Assembly: GCF_032108445.1 (NCBI RefSeq)
Contig: NZ_CP134876.1
Location: forward strand, 3,100,001 to 3,164,000
DNA from: Micromonospora halotolerans
GTDB taxonomy: Bacteria > Actinomycetota > Actinomycetes > Mycobacteriales > Micromonosporaceae
DNA length: 64,000 nucleotides
Reading direction: 5' to 3'
Shown here: one piece after another, positions 53,256 to 61,460 of the stretch
Layout of the letters: every line of letters starts with the position of its first letter
Position numbering within the stretch: position 1 is the stretch's first letter
Notes under the pieces: generated by a model
Database searches by the model: none
The model's input: the letters and a program-made list of their open reading frames with translations, nothing else
Told to the model about the DNA's origin: nothing
Program-made: the position numbers and the translations under genes

Positions 53256-53831
53256 GTGCAGGTGCCGGCCGTGCTCGGCGAGCCGATCCGGTTCGTGCTG
53301 AACTGGGGCCGCCGCTACTCCCTCTGGGTGTTCAACTTCGGGCTGGCCTGCTGTGCCATCGAGTTCATCGCCACCAGCATGGGCCGGCACGACTTCATGC
53401 GGCTCGGCGTGATCCCGTTCGCCCACGGTCCCCGCCAGGCCGACCTCATGGTGGTCTCCGGCACGGTCACGGACAAGATGGCTCCGGCCGTCAAGCGGCT
53501 CTACGACCAGATGCCCGAGCCGAAGTACGTGATCTCGTTCGGCGCCTGCTCGAACTGTGGCGGACCCTACTGGGACTCCTACTCGGTGACGAAGGGTGTC
53601 GACCAGCTCATCCCGGTCGACGTCTACGTGCCCGGCTGCCCGCCCCGCCCGGAGGCGCTGCTGCACGGCATCCTCCGCCTCCAGGAGAAGATCGCCGCCG
53701 AGCAGTCCGGTGTCGGCGGCGTGCCCCGCCCGGACCGGCTCGCCCCGCCGGTCGACCCCCGGCCCGCGGAGAGCACCCCCCGGCCGGTGCAATCCCTCAC
53801 GGCGCCCCCGGTACGTCCCCCGGCTGGCTGA
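53256..53831 (+). CDS. nuoB: NADH-quinone oxidoreductase subunit B
   Basis: A 191-residue protein carrying the N2 iron-sulfur cluster site: paired Cys in LACCAIEF, a further Cys in GACSNCGG and the last in [19 protein letters not shown] precedes GTG 53256 by six bases. About 35 Pro-rich residues extend the C-terminus. NuoB normally passes electrons to quinone with NuoD and NuoC. Here nuoC comes only after two unrelated genes. Confidence 0.95.
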   Translation: MQVPAVLGEPIRFVLNWGRRYSLWVFNFGLACCAIEFIATSMGRHDFMRLGVIPFAHGPRQADLMVVSGTVTDKMAPAVKRLYDQMPEPKYVISFGACSNCGGPYWDSYSVTKGVDQLIPVDVYVPGCPPRPEALLHGILRLQEKIAAEQSGVGGVPRPDRLAPPVDPRPAESTPRPVQSLTAPPVRPPAG

Positions 53832-53854
53832 GCCGCGAGGTGGCGGCGCGGGGC

Positions 53855-53860
53855 TAGCCT
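53855..53860 (+). promoter_or_regulatory. Leaderless-type -10 (TAGCCT)
   Basis: TAGCCT ends six bases before ATG 53867. TAGCCTGCGCTC is identical to the sequence before the ferritin-like gene start at 33314. Confidence 0.55.
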
Positions 53861-53866
53861 GCGCTC

Positions 53867-55183
53867 ATGACCGACTCCGCGGACAAGCGTTCCGCCTTCA
53901 TCGTCGACGTGCTCACCGAGGAGTTCGGCGCGTCGATGGCGATCGACCCGGCGGCGTTCCGCCGCAAGTTCCGCAAGATGGCCGCCTCCCCGTTCGCCTT
54001 CTACCGGGGCAGCGCCTCGCTCTTCTACGCCGACCAGCGCGGCGACTTCGCCAGCGACCGGTACCTCGACGACCGGACCAGCCGGGTGTGGATCCACGGC
54101 GACCTGCACGCCGAGAACTTCGGCACCTACATGAACGCCTCCGGGCAGCTCGTGTTCAACGTCAACGACTTCGACGAGGCGTACGTCGGGCCGTTCTCGT
54201 GGGACCTGAAGCGCTTCGCCGCCAGCGTGGCCCTGCTCGGCTACGCCAAGGCGCTCTCCGACCGGGTGATCGGGGAGCTGGTGGCCGGCTTCGCCCGGTC
54301 GTACCTGGCCGAGCTGCGGGCCATCGCGGCCGGCGGCGACGACGCGATCGGCTCGATCACGCTGGAGAACGCCGACGGGGTGCTGCGCCGGGTGCTCCAG
54401 CAGGCCCGGCTGAACACCCGGGTCGACCTGCTCGCCACGCAGACCACCATCGACAACTACGAGCGCCGGTTCTCCCTCGGCGACGGGGTCTTCGAGGTCG
54501 ACGCCGCGACCCGGGAGCAGGTGTGTGCCGCGTTCCAGGACTACCTGGGCACCCTGCCGGCGGCCACCGCCCGGCTCCGCCCGGTCGCCACCAACATCAA
54601 GGACGTCGTGCTGCGCAAGGGTGTGGGCATCGGCTCGGCCGGGCTGCCCTCGTACAACCTCCTGCTGGAGGGGCACACCCAGGCGCTGGAGAACGACGTC
54701 GTCATCTACATGAAGCAGGCGCAGGTGCCGGCGGTGGCGCGGCACATCGACGACGAGCGGGTCCGCTCGTACTTCCTGCACCAGGGGCACCGCACCGCCG
54801 AGTCGCAGCGGGCGTTGCAGGCGCACGCCGATCCGTGGCTGGGCTTCACCGAGCTGGACGGGGCCGGCCAGCTCGTCGCCGAGGTCTCCCCGTACGCGGC
54901 CGACCTCGACTGGGCCGACGTCAACGAGCCCGAGGAACTCGCCGGGGTGCTCACCGACCTGGGCCGGGCGGTGGCCCGGATGCACTCGGTGGCCGACGAC
55001 GAGTCCAGCCACGACCTGGTGGACTACTCCACCGAGGAGGCGATCGTCGCCGTGGTGGACGCCGACGTGGAGGGCTTCGTCGACCACCTGATCGACTTCG
55101 CGCACCGCTACGGCATCCGGGCCCGCGAGGACCACCAGCTCTTCGTGGACCTGTTCCGCAACGGCCGGTTGCCCGGCATCTGA
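53867..55183 (+). CDS. DUF2252 protein
   Basis: A 438-residue protein of the DUF2252 family. WIHGDLHAENFGTY is the hallmark and resembles the catalytic loop of kinase-like phosphotransferases; NVNDFDEAYVGPFSWDLKRF supplies a DFD-like metal motif. FYRGSA near the start is also family-typical. Substrate and activity are unknown. It lies inside the nuo cluster but has its own leaderless-type promoter, so it need not be part of the respiratory complex. Confidence 0.92.
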   Translation: MTDSADKRSAFIVDVLTEEFGASMAIDPAAFRRKFRKMAASPFAFYRGSASLFYADQRGDFASDRYLDDRTSRVWIHGDLHAENFGTYMNASGQLVFNVNDFDEAYVGPFSWDLKRFAASVALLGYAKALSDRVIGELVAGFARSYLAELRAIAAGGDDAIGSITLENADGVLRRVLQQARLNTRVDLLATQTTIDNYERRFSLGDGVFEVDAATREQVCAAFQDYLGTLPAATARLRPVATNIKDVVLRKGVGIGSAGLPSYNLLLEGHTQALENDVVIYMKQAQVPAVARHIDDERVRSYFLHQGHRTAESQRALQAHADPWLGFTELDGAGQLVAEVSPYAADLDWADVNEPEELAGVLTDLGRAVARMHSVADDESSHDLVDYSTEEAIVAVVDADVEGFVDHLIDFAHRYGIRAREDHQLFVDLFRNGRLPGI

Positions 55184-55189
55184 GGTCCC

Positions 55190-55218
55190 GGGGCGCCGGT
55201 GCCCGTGCCCGGTGCCCC
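55190..55218. terminator. Bidirectional terminator between DUF2252 and dehydrogenase genes
   Basis: GGGGCGCCGG (55190-55199) pairs with CCGGTGCCCC (55209-55218) with one G-U pair and a nine-base loop, between convergent genes. Confidence 0.7.
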
Positions 55219-55221
55219 GCC

Positions 55222-56268
55222 TCACTGCTCGAAGTCGAGCACCACCTTGATGTCCGAGCCCGTAAAGGTGTACGCGTCGGCGTACGAGGAGATCGGCACC
55301 CGGCGGGTGACCAGCGAGTTCAGCCAGGACTGGTCGGCGCGGGCGAGCGCCTCCGCCGCCAGCTCCCAGTGCCGGCGGTTGGCGTTCACCGAGCCGAACA
55401 CCACGTTGTTCTCCAGCACCAGCTCCCGGTTGAGCGCCCCCGCGTCGAGTTCGATGGTCCGGCCGCCGCTGGACACCCCGGTCAGGCAGACGATGCCGTT
55501 CGTCCCGGCCTTGGTCATCGCGTCCAGCACCACCACCGGGGCGCCGGTGCACTCCACCACCACGTCCGGCGCGAAGTCCAGCTCCGCCACCGTCGAGGTG
55601 TGGTAGGTCGCGCCGAGCGAGCGGACCAGCTCCGGCTTCGGACCGGTCTTGTTCCGGTCCAGCACGTGCACCGACAGCCCGCGCTGGATGCCCAGCAGGG
55701 CGGCCAGCAGCCCGATCGGGCCGGCCCCGGTGACCAGCACGCTCTGCGGCTGCCACACGGCCCGGCTGGCGATCCGCTCGATGTGGTCCCAGGCCTTCGC
55801 CACCACGCTTGTCGGTTCCAGCAGCATGCCGACCGGGGCGAGCGCCGGGTCCAGGCCGACGGCGAACCTCGGCTGCACCCGCCAGCGGTCGCGGGCGAAG
55901 CCGGGCAGCCCCTTGATGCCGTGCTCGGTGTAGCGGCCGTTGCGGCACATGTCCCACTCGCCGACCGCGCAGTTCGGGCAGGGCACCGGGTCGGGGTGCC
56001 GGACGATCCCCACCACGAGGTCGCCGGGCTTGAGCGTGCCCGTCGGGTCCTCCAGCACCCGGCCGAGTGACTCGTGCCCGAGCACCAGCCGGTCCTGGCC
56101 TGGCGGGGCCTCGCCGTACTCGCCCGCGATGATCTCCTGATCGGTCCCGCAGACGCCGACCGCGAGGGCCTGGACCAGGATCGCGCCCTCCTCCGGGGCC
56201 GGCTCGGGCCAGTCCTCGTCGAGGCGCAGCGAGTCGGAAACTCCGGGAGCCACAGTGACAGCGCGCAC
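55222..56268 (-). CDS. Zinc-type glucose 1-dehydrogenase-like MDR
   Basis: A 348-residue medium-chain dehydrogenase. GGAAGG is eight bases before GTG 56268. The catalytic zinc Cys and following Thr-Asp are in GVCGTDQEI, and the His-Glu in LGHESLGRV. The nucleotide fold is TGAGPIGLLAALL followed by VLDRN. VPCPNCAVGEWDMC supplies the Cys of the structural zinc. GICGTDREI and the C-terminal domain type are those of archaeal-like glucose dehydrogenases. It should oxidise an aldose with NAD(P). It is antisense to the nuo genes around it. Confidence 0.87.
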   Translation of the reverse strand: MRAVTVAPGVSDSLRLDEDWPEPAPEEGAILVQALAVGVCGTDQEIIAGEYGEAPPGQDRLVLGHESLGRVLEDPTGTLKPGDLVVGIVRHPDPVPCPNCAVGEWDMCRNGRYTEHGIKGLPGFARDRWRVQPRFAVGLDPALAPVGMLLEPTSVVAKAWDHIERIASRAVWQPQSVLVTGAGPIGLLAALLGIQRGLSVHVLDRNKTGPKPELVRSLGATYHTSTVAELDFAPDVVVECTGAPVVVLDAMTKAGTNGIVCLTGVSSGGRTIELDAGALNRELVLENNVVFGSVNANRRHWELAAEALARADQSWLNSLVTRRVPISSYADAYTFTGSDIKVVLDFEQ

Positions 56269-56368
56269 GGGTTCATCCTTCCCCGCCGGAGGCCCGAGCG
56301 CCCGGCAAAGCGGCGGATCCGGCCCGGGGGAGCGTGGACGGCCCGACACGCCTCCCGGTCGCCGGCCC

Positions 56369-56374
56369 TAGGAT
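56369..56374 (+). promoter_or_regulatory. Leaderless-type -10 of nuoC (TAGGAT)
   Basis: TAGGAT ends seven bases before ATG 56382, which has no SD. The nuoC-nuoH unit therefore seems to have its own promoter. Confidence 0.5.
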
Positions 56375-56381
56375 CAGCGGC

Positions 56382-57317
56382 ATGACTCCGGAAGAGGTCG
56401 GCCGGCGGGTGGTCGCGCTGCTCGCGCCCGTGGAGGCCACCGCGTCGGTCTCCGGCGGTCAGGGGCACGCCCGCGCCACCGTCGACGTACCCCCGGCGAG
56501 CTGGCGCGACGCGGTGCGCGCGGCGCGCGACGACGCCGAGCTGGACTGCGACTTCTTCGACTGGCTGTCCGCGGTCGACGAGCTGGCCGACGGCTTCGAC
56601 GTGGTGGCCCACCTCTGGTCGATCCGGCACCGGCACGGGCTGCTGCTGCGCACCCGGGTGCCCCGGGAGACGCCGGTCGTGACGTCCGTGGTGGACGTCT
56701 TCCCCGGTGCGGCCTGGCACGAGCGGGAGACCCACGAGATGTTCGGCATCGGCTTCGACGGGCACGGCGAGCTGCGGCCGCTGCTGCTACCGCCGGAGTT
56801 CGAGGGCCACCCGCTGCGCAAGGAGTTCGTGCTCGCCTCCCGGGTCGCCAAGCCGTGGCCGGGCGCCAAGGAACCCGGCGAGTCGGAGGCCGGCGGCGGC
56901 CGCCGACCGATCCGGCCCCCGGGCGTGCCCGCGCCGGGCGAGTGGGGGACTACGCCCACGCCGGCCGGCGCGGCCGGCGTGGGCGAGGGCCCCCGCGGGG
57001 GTACGCCGGCGCGGCCCGCCCGGGAACGCCCGGCGCGGCCGGCCCCGGGTGAGCGGCCAGCCCGTCCCGCCGCCGGCGAGGGCCCGGCGCGCCCCGCTCC
57101 GGGCGATCGCGCGGCCCGCCCCACCGCGGACGAGGGCCCCACCGCGAGCCGGCCGACCGGCCCGGCCCGCCGGGAGCCCGCCCCACCGCCGGAGGAGCCC
57201 GGTGCGCTCGGGCGTCCGGTGCCCGGCGAGCGGCCCACCGGACCCGCGCGGGAGGAGCCGCCGCCCGGCCCGGCCCGGCCGGCGCCGGGCGCCGACGCCG
57301 AGGAGGGGGAGGGCTGA
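56382..57317 (+). CDS. nuoC: NADH-quinone oxidoreductase subunit C
   Basis: A 311-residue protein. The first 175 residues are a NuoC (30-kDa) domain, with AWHERETHEMFGIGFDGH and LPPEFEGHPLRKEF, the family signature. The remaining 135 residues are Pro/Ala/Arg/Glu-rich repeats (of ERPARPAPG type) without fold. There is no fused NuoD domain. The stop overlaps the nuoH start by one base (TGATG). Confidence 0.92.
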   Translation: MTPEEVGRRVVALLAPVEATASVSGGQGHARATVDVPPASWRDAVRAARDDAELDCDFFDWLSAVDELADGFDVVAHLWSIRHRHGLLLRTRVPRETPVVTSVVDVFPGAAWHERETHEMFGIGFDGHGELRPLLLPPEFEGHPLRKEFVLASRVAKPWPGAKEPGESEAGGGRRPIRPPGVPAPGEWGTTPTPAGAAGVGEGPRGGTPARPARERPARPAPGERPARPAAGEGPARPAPGDRAARPTADEGPTASRPTGPARREPAPPPEEPGALGRPVPGERPTGPAREEPPPGPARPAPGADAEEGEG

Positions 57318-58279
57318 TGCCGGACTGGTTGGAGCTGATCCTCCGGGTGGTGGGCGTCCTGGTCGCGTTCCTCACCCTGCCGCTGATCGTGGGCCAGGCC
57401 GAGCACAAGGTGATGGCTCACATGCAGGGCCGGCTCGGCCCGATGTACGCGGGCGGCTTCCACGGCTGGGCGCAGCTCGTCGCCGACGGCATCAAGTTCG
57501 TGCAGAAGGAGGACGTCACCCCCCGCGAGGCGGACCGGCCGGTGTTCCGGCTGGCCCCGGCGGTGGCCCTGGTGCCCTACCTGCTCGCCCTGCTGGTGAT
57601 CCCGCTCGGTCCGGGGGACCTGGTCGGGCAGCCGCTGGACATCGGCCTGTTCTTCGTGCTGGCCGTGGTGGGCATCGGGGTGCTCGCCGTGCTCATGTCG
57701 GCCTGGGCCTCGGCCAACAAGTACAGCCTGCTCGGCGGGCTGCGCGGGGCGGCCCAGCTCCTCGGCTACGAGCTGCCGCTGGTGCTGGCCGCCGCCTCGG
57801 TGGCGATGGCGGCCGGCACGCTCAGCCTGCCCGGCATCGTGGAGGCGTGGCGCCCCTGGTGGCTGCTCTGGCAGGCGCCGGCCATGGTGATCTTCTTCGT
57901 GGCCGGGCTGGCCGAGATCCGCCGACCCCCGTTCGACATGCCGGTGGCCGACTCCGAGCTGGTCTTCGGCTACATGACCGAATACACCGGCCTGCGCTTC
58001 GCGTTCTTCCTGCTCGCCGAGTACGTGGGCATCGTGGTGATCGCCGCGCTGACCACGGTGCTGTTCCTCGGCGGTTGGCAGGGTCCGTTCGCCGACGCCC
58101 AGCTCGGCTGGCTCTGGACCCTGCTCAAGGTGTTCGCCGTCGCGTTCGTGATCATCTGGCTCCGGGTGAGCTACCCGCGGCTGCGCGAGGACCAGCTCCA
58201 GCGCCTGTGCTGGCTGGTGCTCGTCCCGCTGGCCCTGGCCCAGCTCGTGTTGACCGCCGCCGTCCGCCTGGCGATCTGA
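57317..58279 (+). CDS. nuoH: NADH-quinone oxidoreductase subunit H
   Basis: A 320-residue membrane protein with eight hydrophobic segments, forming the quinone chamber next to NuoB/D in complex I. Signatures are HMQGRLGPMY and the loop GLAEIRRPPFDMPVADSELVFGYMTEY with its conserved Glu and Arg residues. It converges with the GST-like gene. Confidence 0.95.
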   Translation: MPDWLELILRVVGVLVAFLTLPLIVGQAEHKVMAHMQGRLGPMYAGGFHGWAQLVADGIKFVQKEDVTPREADRPVFRLAPAVALVPYLLALLVIPLGPGDLVGQPLDIGLFFVLAVVGIGVLAVLMSAWASANKYSLLGGLRGAAQLLGYELPLVLAAASVAMAAGTLSLPGIVEAWRPWWLLWQAPAMVIFFVAGLAEIRRPPFDMPVADSELVFGYMTEYTGLRFAFFLLAEYVGIVVIAALTTVLFLGGWQGPFADAQLGWLWTLLKVFAVAFVIIWLRVSYPRLREDQLQRLCWLVLVPLALAQLVLTAAVRLAI

Positions 58280-58291
58280 GGACGGGCGGGT

Positions 58292-59347
58292 TCAGGCCGC
58301 GTCGCGCAGCGGGGTGTGGTCCGGGTCGACGCGCTCGTCCGGCGGCGCGGGCAGCGGCGGCGTGCCGTCGCCGAACGGGCGGCCGCCGAGCTGCTCCCGC
58401 CCGTGCGGGGTGAGCCAGTTCGCCAGGTCCGGGCCGAGCGGCACCACCCCCGTCGGGTTGATGTCCCGGTGCACCTCGTAGTAGTGCCGCTTGATGTGGT
58501 CGAAGTCGACGGTGTCGCCGAAGCCCGGGGTCTGGAACAGGTCCCGCGCGTACGCCCAGAGCACCGGCATCTCGGTCAGCTTCTGCCGGTTGCACTTGAA
58601 GTGGCCGTGGTAGACCGGGTCGAAGCGGACCAGCGTGGTGAACAGGCGGACGTCCGCCTCGGTGATCGTGTCGCCGACCAGGTAGCGCTGCCCGGTCAGC
58701 CGCTCGGTCAGCCAGTCCAGCCGGTCGAAGAGCCGGTGGTACGCCCGCTCGTACGCCTCCTGGCTGCCGGCGAAGCCGCACCGGTAGACGCCGTTGTTCA
58801 CGTCCGCGAAGACGACCGCGTTGACCTCGTCGATCTCGCCCCGCAGCCGCTCCGGGTACAGCTCCGGCGCGCCCGGCCGGTGGTGGGCGGTCCACTCCGT
58901 CGACAGGTCCAGGCTCATCTGCGCGTAGTCGTTGGTGACCACCTGCCCGGTCGGCACGTCGACCATGGCCGGCACCGTGATGCCCCGCTCGTAGCCGGGG
59001 AAGCGTTTGAAGTAGGCCTCGGCCAGCCGCTCGATGCCGAGCACTGGGTCCCGGCCGCCCGGGTCGAGGTCGAAGGTCCAGCTGCGCTTGTCGTGGGTGG
59101 GCCCGGCCACCGCCATCGAGATGGCGTCCTCCAGCCCGAGCAGCCGCCGGACGATGATCAGCCGGTTCGCCCACGGGCAGGCCCGGCTGACCGCCAGCCG
59201 GTACCGGCCCGCCTCCACCGGCCAGCCGCTCGACCCGTCCGCGGTGATCCGGGTGGCGATGTACCGCTGGTCCCGGGTGAACTCGCCGCCCGGCTCGACG
59301 TACTTGCCACCGGTCCGGTCGAGGATCTGGTCACCGTTGCCGCCCAC
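58292..59347 (-). CDS. Glutathionyl-hydroquinone reductase-like (Xi-class GST/ECM4) protein
   Basis: A 351-residue protein. The active-site motif is SRACPWANR (Cys-Pro-Trp-Ala), as in Xi-class enzymes. A helical GST C-terminal domain follows with YLVGDTITEADVRLFTTLVRFD. These enzymes reduce glutathionyl-hydroquinones. Actinomycetes usually make mycothiol, so the thiol may be mycothiol here. GTG 59347 has GGGAGG four bases before it, a short spacing. It interrupts the nuo cluster on the opposite strand. Confidence 0.87.
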   Translation of the reverse strand: MGGNGDQILDRTGGKYVEPGGEFTRDQRYIATRITADGSSGWPVEAGRYRLAVSRACPWANRLIIVRRLLGLEDAISMAVAGPTHDKRSWTFDLDPGGRDPVLGIERLAEAYFKRFPGYERGITVPAMVDVPTGQVVTNDYAQMSLDLSTEWTAHHRPGAPELYPERLRGEIDEVNAVVFADVNNGVYRCGFAGSQEAYERAYHRLFDRLDWLTERLTGQRYLVGDTITEADVRLFTTLVRFDPVYHGHFKCNRQKLTEMPVLWAYARDLFQTPGFGDTVDFDHIKRHYYEVHRDINPTGVVPLGPDLANWLTPHGREQLGGRPFGDGTPPLPAPPDERVDPDHTPLRDAA

Positions 59348-59431
59348 GCCGCCTCCCGAGGATGTCGCGTTCCGCGTCCCATCATGGTCGCTCCGCCGGC
59401 TTCCGGCAGGCCGACCCGGGACGACCGGGGC

Positions 59432-59437
59432 TAGGCT
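59432..59437 (+). promoter_or_regulatory. Leaderless-type -10 (TAGGCT)
   Basis: TAGGCT ends six bases before GTG 59444, with no SD. Confidence 0.5.
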
Positions 59438-59443
59438 GCCGCG

Positions 59444-59866
59444 GTGACGGATGTGGAGGCGGCGGCCCGACGCTTCATCGCCGACGTGTGGAACGCCGGC
59501 CGCGAGGAGAGCGCGTACGACCTGATCGCCGAGGACTGCCCGGGGCTGGGCGGCACCGGCCCGGAGGCCACCCTGGCCTGGCACCGCGACCGGCGGGCGT
59601 CCTTCCCCGACCTGCGCTACAAGGTCGTCGAGGTGGTGGCCGCCGGCAACCGGGTGGCCGTGCACTGGCGGGCCGCCGGCACCCAGGCCGGACAGTTCGG
59701 CCCGGTGCCGCCGACCGGCCGGGTGGTGAGCTACTCGGGGGCGAGCTTCCTCCGCTTCGACGAGAGCGGCCGGATCGTCGACGTGTGGAGCGTGAACGAG
59801 CTGTTCCAGGTCCTCCAGCAGCTCGGCGTCGAGATGCTCCCGCCGCTGCCGGCCACCGGCGCCTGA
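59444..59866 (+). CDS. SnoaL-like ester-cyclase-family protein
   Basis: A 140-residue NTF2-like protein of the SnoaL group. FPDLRYKVVEVVAAGNRVAVHWRAAGT is the typical central part, and Asp and His candidates for the small cavity are kept. SnoaL relatives close polyketide rings, but most family members are of unknown function. No polyketide genes are near, so such a role is unlikely. It lies between nuoH and nuoI with its own promoter. Confidence 0.85.
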   Translation: MTDVEAAARRFIADVWNAGREESAYDLIAEDCPGLGGTGPEATLAWHRDRRASFPDLRYKVVEVVAAGNRVAVHWRAAGTQAGQFGPVPPTGRVVSYSGASFLRFDESGRIVDVWSVNELFQVLQQLGVEMLPPLPATGA

Positions 59867-59931
59867 CCGGCCCGGCGGTCCGCCGGCGGTCGATCCGCCG
59901 GGTGGTGGTCGCGCGCGCCGGGGGCACAGGG

Positions 59932-59937
59932 CAGGAT
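59932..59937 (+). promoter_or_regulatory. Leaderless-type -10 of nuoI (CAGGAT)
   Basis: CAGGAT ends seven bases before ATG 59945, the preferred nuoI start. Confidence 0.35.
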
Positions 59938-59944
59938 GGGCGGC

Positions 59945-60529
59945 ATGAGTGAGCGCAGCGGCGTGCCCGGCGAGGGGCTGGTGAAGGGGCTGGCGGTCAC
60001 GCTGAAGACGATGGCCCGCCGCTCGACCACGCAGCAGTACCCGGACGTCGTCCCCGAGCTGCCGCCCCGCTCCCGTGGCGTGATCGCGCTGCTGGAGGAG
60101 AACTGCACGGTCTGCATGCTCTGCGCGCGCGAGTGCCCGGACTGGTGCATCTACATCGACTCCCACAAGGAGGAGGTGGCGGTCCCCGGCGCCGCCCGCC
60201 CCCGCCAGCGCAACGTGCTCGACAAGTTCGACATCGACTTCTCGCTCTGCATGTACTGCGGCATCTGCATCGAGGTCTGCCCGTTCGACGCGCTCTACTG
60301 GTCGCCCGAGTTCGAGTACGCCGAGTACGACATCAAGGACCTGCTGCACGACAAGGACCATCTCGGCGAGTGGATGGTCACCGTCCCGCCGCCGCCGGCC
60401 CACGACCCGCACGGCGACCCCTCGAAGGAGGAGACCACCGCCGCCCGTAAGGCCGCGGCCCCCGCCGCGCGTCCGGCCCCGGCCCGCCCGCAACCCGGCG
60501 CCGAGCAGGGCGGGGGCGCGCCGTCATGA
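59945..60529 (+). CDS. nuoI: NADH-quinone oxidoreductase subunit I
   Basis: A 194-residue two-cluster ferredoxin-like subunit. The motifs [12 protein letters not shown] and [12 protein letters not shown] bind the two [4Fe-4S] clusters that link the input module to NuoB. A Pro/Ala tail of about 40 residues follows. ATG 59936 is a possible alternative start. It opens the nuoI-J-K-L-M run, joined by ATGA or GTGA overlaps. Confidence 0.94.
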   Translation: MSERSGVPGEGLVKGLAVTLKTMARRSTTQQYPDVVPELPPRSRGVIALLEENCTVCMLCARECPDWCIYIDSHKEEVAVPGAARPRQRNVLDKFDIDFSLCMYCGICIEVCPFDALYWSPEFEYAEYDIKDLLHDKDHLGEWMVTVPPPPAHDPHGDPSKEETTAARKAAAPAARPAPARPQPGAEQGGGAPS

Positions 60530-61107
60530 CGGGTGCGGACGTGCTGCTGCTCGCCCTCGGCGCGGTGGTGGTGGGCGCGGGCGCGCTGGTGGTGGGCACC
60601 CGGCACCTGGTCCGGGCCGGGCTCTGGCTGGTGGTCTGCCTGGGCGCGCTGGCCGGCGACTACCTGGTCCTGAGCGCCGAGCTGGTGGCCTGGGTGCAGG
60701 TGCTCATCTACGTCGGCGCGGTCGTGGTGCTGCTGCTGTTCGCGGTGATGCTGACCCGCGCGCCGATCGGCCCCTCCGACGACCTCGACCGGCCCGGCTG
60801 GCCGGCCGCCCTGATCGGCGCCGGCAGCGGCCTGGGCCTGGCCGTGCTGCTGGTCGACGCGTTCCGCTGGGTCCGGGTGGAGCTGCCCGCCGCGGGCACC
60901 GCCGAGCGCCTCGGCGAGCAGGTGTTCCGCTCCTGGGTGCTGCCCTTCGAGGTGCTGTCGGTGCTGCTGCTCGCCGCCCTGGTCGGCGCGATCGTGCTCT
61001 CCCGCCCCGACATCGGCCGCCCCGGCGCAACTCCGGCCGCCGGTCCGGCCGGCGCCGCCGAGCCGGCCCGCCCGGTCGTCGCCGCCGACGAGGGCGGGCG
61101 CGCGTGA
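60526..61107 (+). CDS. nuoJ: NADH-quinone oxidoreductase subunit J
   Basis: A 193-residue membrane subunit with five hydrophobic segments. The region [23 protein letters not shown] is the NuoJ TM3 with its pi-bulge Gly/Tyr. The end is a polar Pro/Ala tail. Start overlaps the nuoI stop. Confidence 0.93.
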   Translation: MTGADVLLLALGAVVVGAGALVVGTRHLVRAGLWLVVCLGALAGDYLVLSAELVAWVQVLIYVGAVVVLLLFAVMLTRAPIGPSDDLDRPGWPAALIGAGSGLGLAVLLVDAFRWVRVELPAAGTAERLGEQVFRSWVLPFEVLSVLLLAALVGAIVLSRPDIGRPGATPAAGPAGAAEPARPVVAADEGGRA

Positions 61108-61460
61108 GACCGGTCATCCCGTACGTCACCGCCGCCCTGCTGTTCGGCCTCGGCGTCTACGGCGTGCTGCGCCGCCGCAACGCCGTCCTCGTGCTGATGG
61201 CCGTCGAGCTGATGCTCAACGCGGTCAACCTCATCCTGGTCACCGCCGACACCACGGTCCGGGCGGCGCTGCCGCACTCCGGCCAGGTCTTCGCGCTCTT
61301 CGTCATCGTGCTGGCCGCCGCCGAGATCGGCGTGGGGCTGGCCATCGTGCTCCAGCTCTACCGGGTGCGGGCCAGCGTCACGGTGGACGACGTGCCGCTC
61401 ACCGAGGCGCCGGCGCCGGCCGCCGGGGTGGCCGCCGACCGGGGCGAGGGGGCGAGGTGA
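61104..61460 (+). CDS. nuoK: NADH-quinone oxidoreductase subunit K
   Basis: A 118-residue three-helix subunit. The key Glu residues for proton transfer are in MAVELMLNAVNL and AAAEIGVGLAI. A Pro/Ala tail of about 25 residues is longer than usual. GTG start overlaps the nuoJ stop. Confidence 0.94.
   Translation: MRPVIPYVTAALLFGLGVYGVLRRRNAVLVLMAVELMLNAVNLILVTADTTVRAALPHSGQVFALFVIVLAAAEIGVGLAIVLQLYRVRASVTVDDVPLTEAPAPAAGVAADRGEGAR

Noticed and set aside
53867..56268. DUF2252 and dehydrogenase genes as a recent mobile insertion in the nuo cluster
   Set aside because: No terminal repeats, integrase or change in base composition is visible; the age of the interruption cannot be judged from this sequence.
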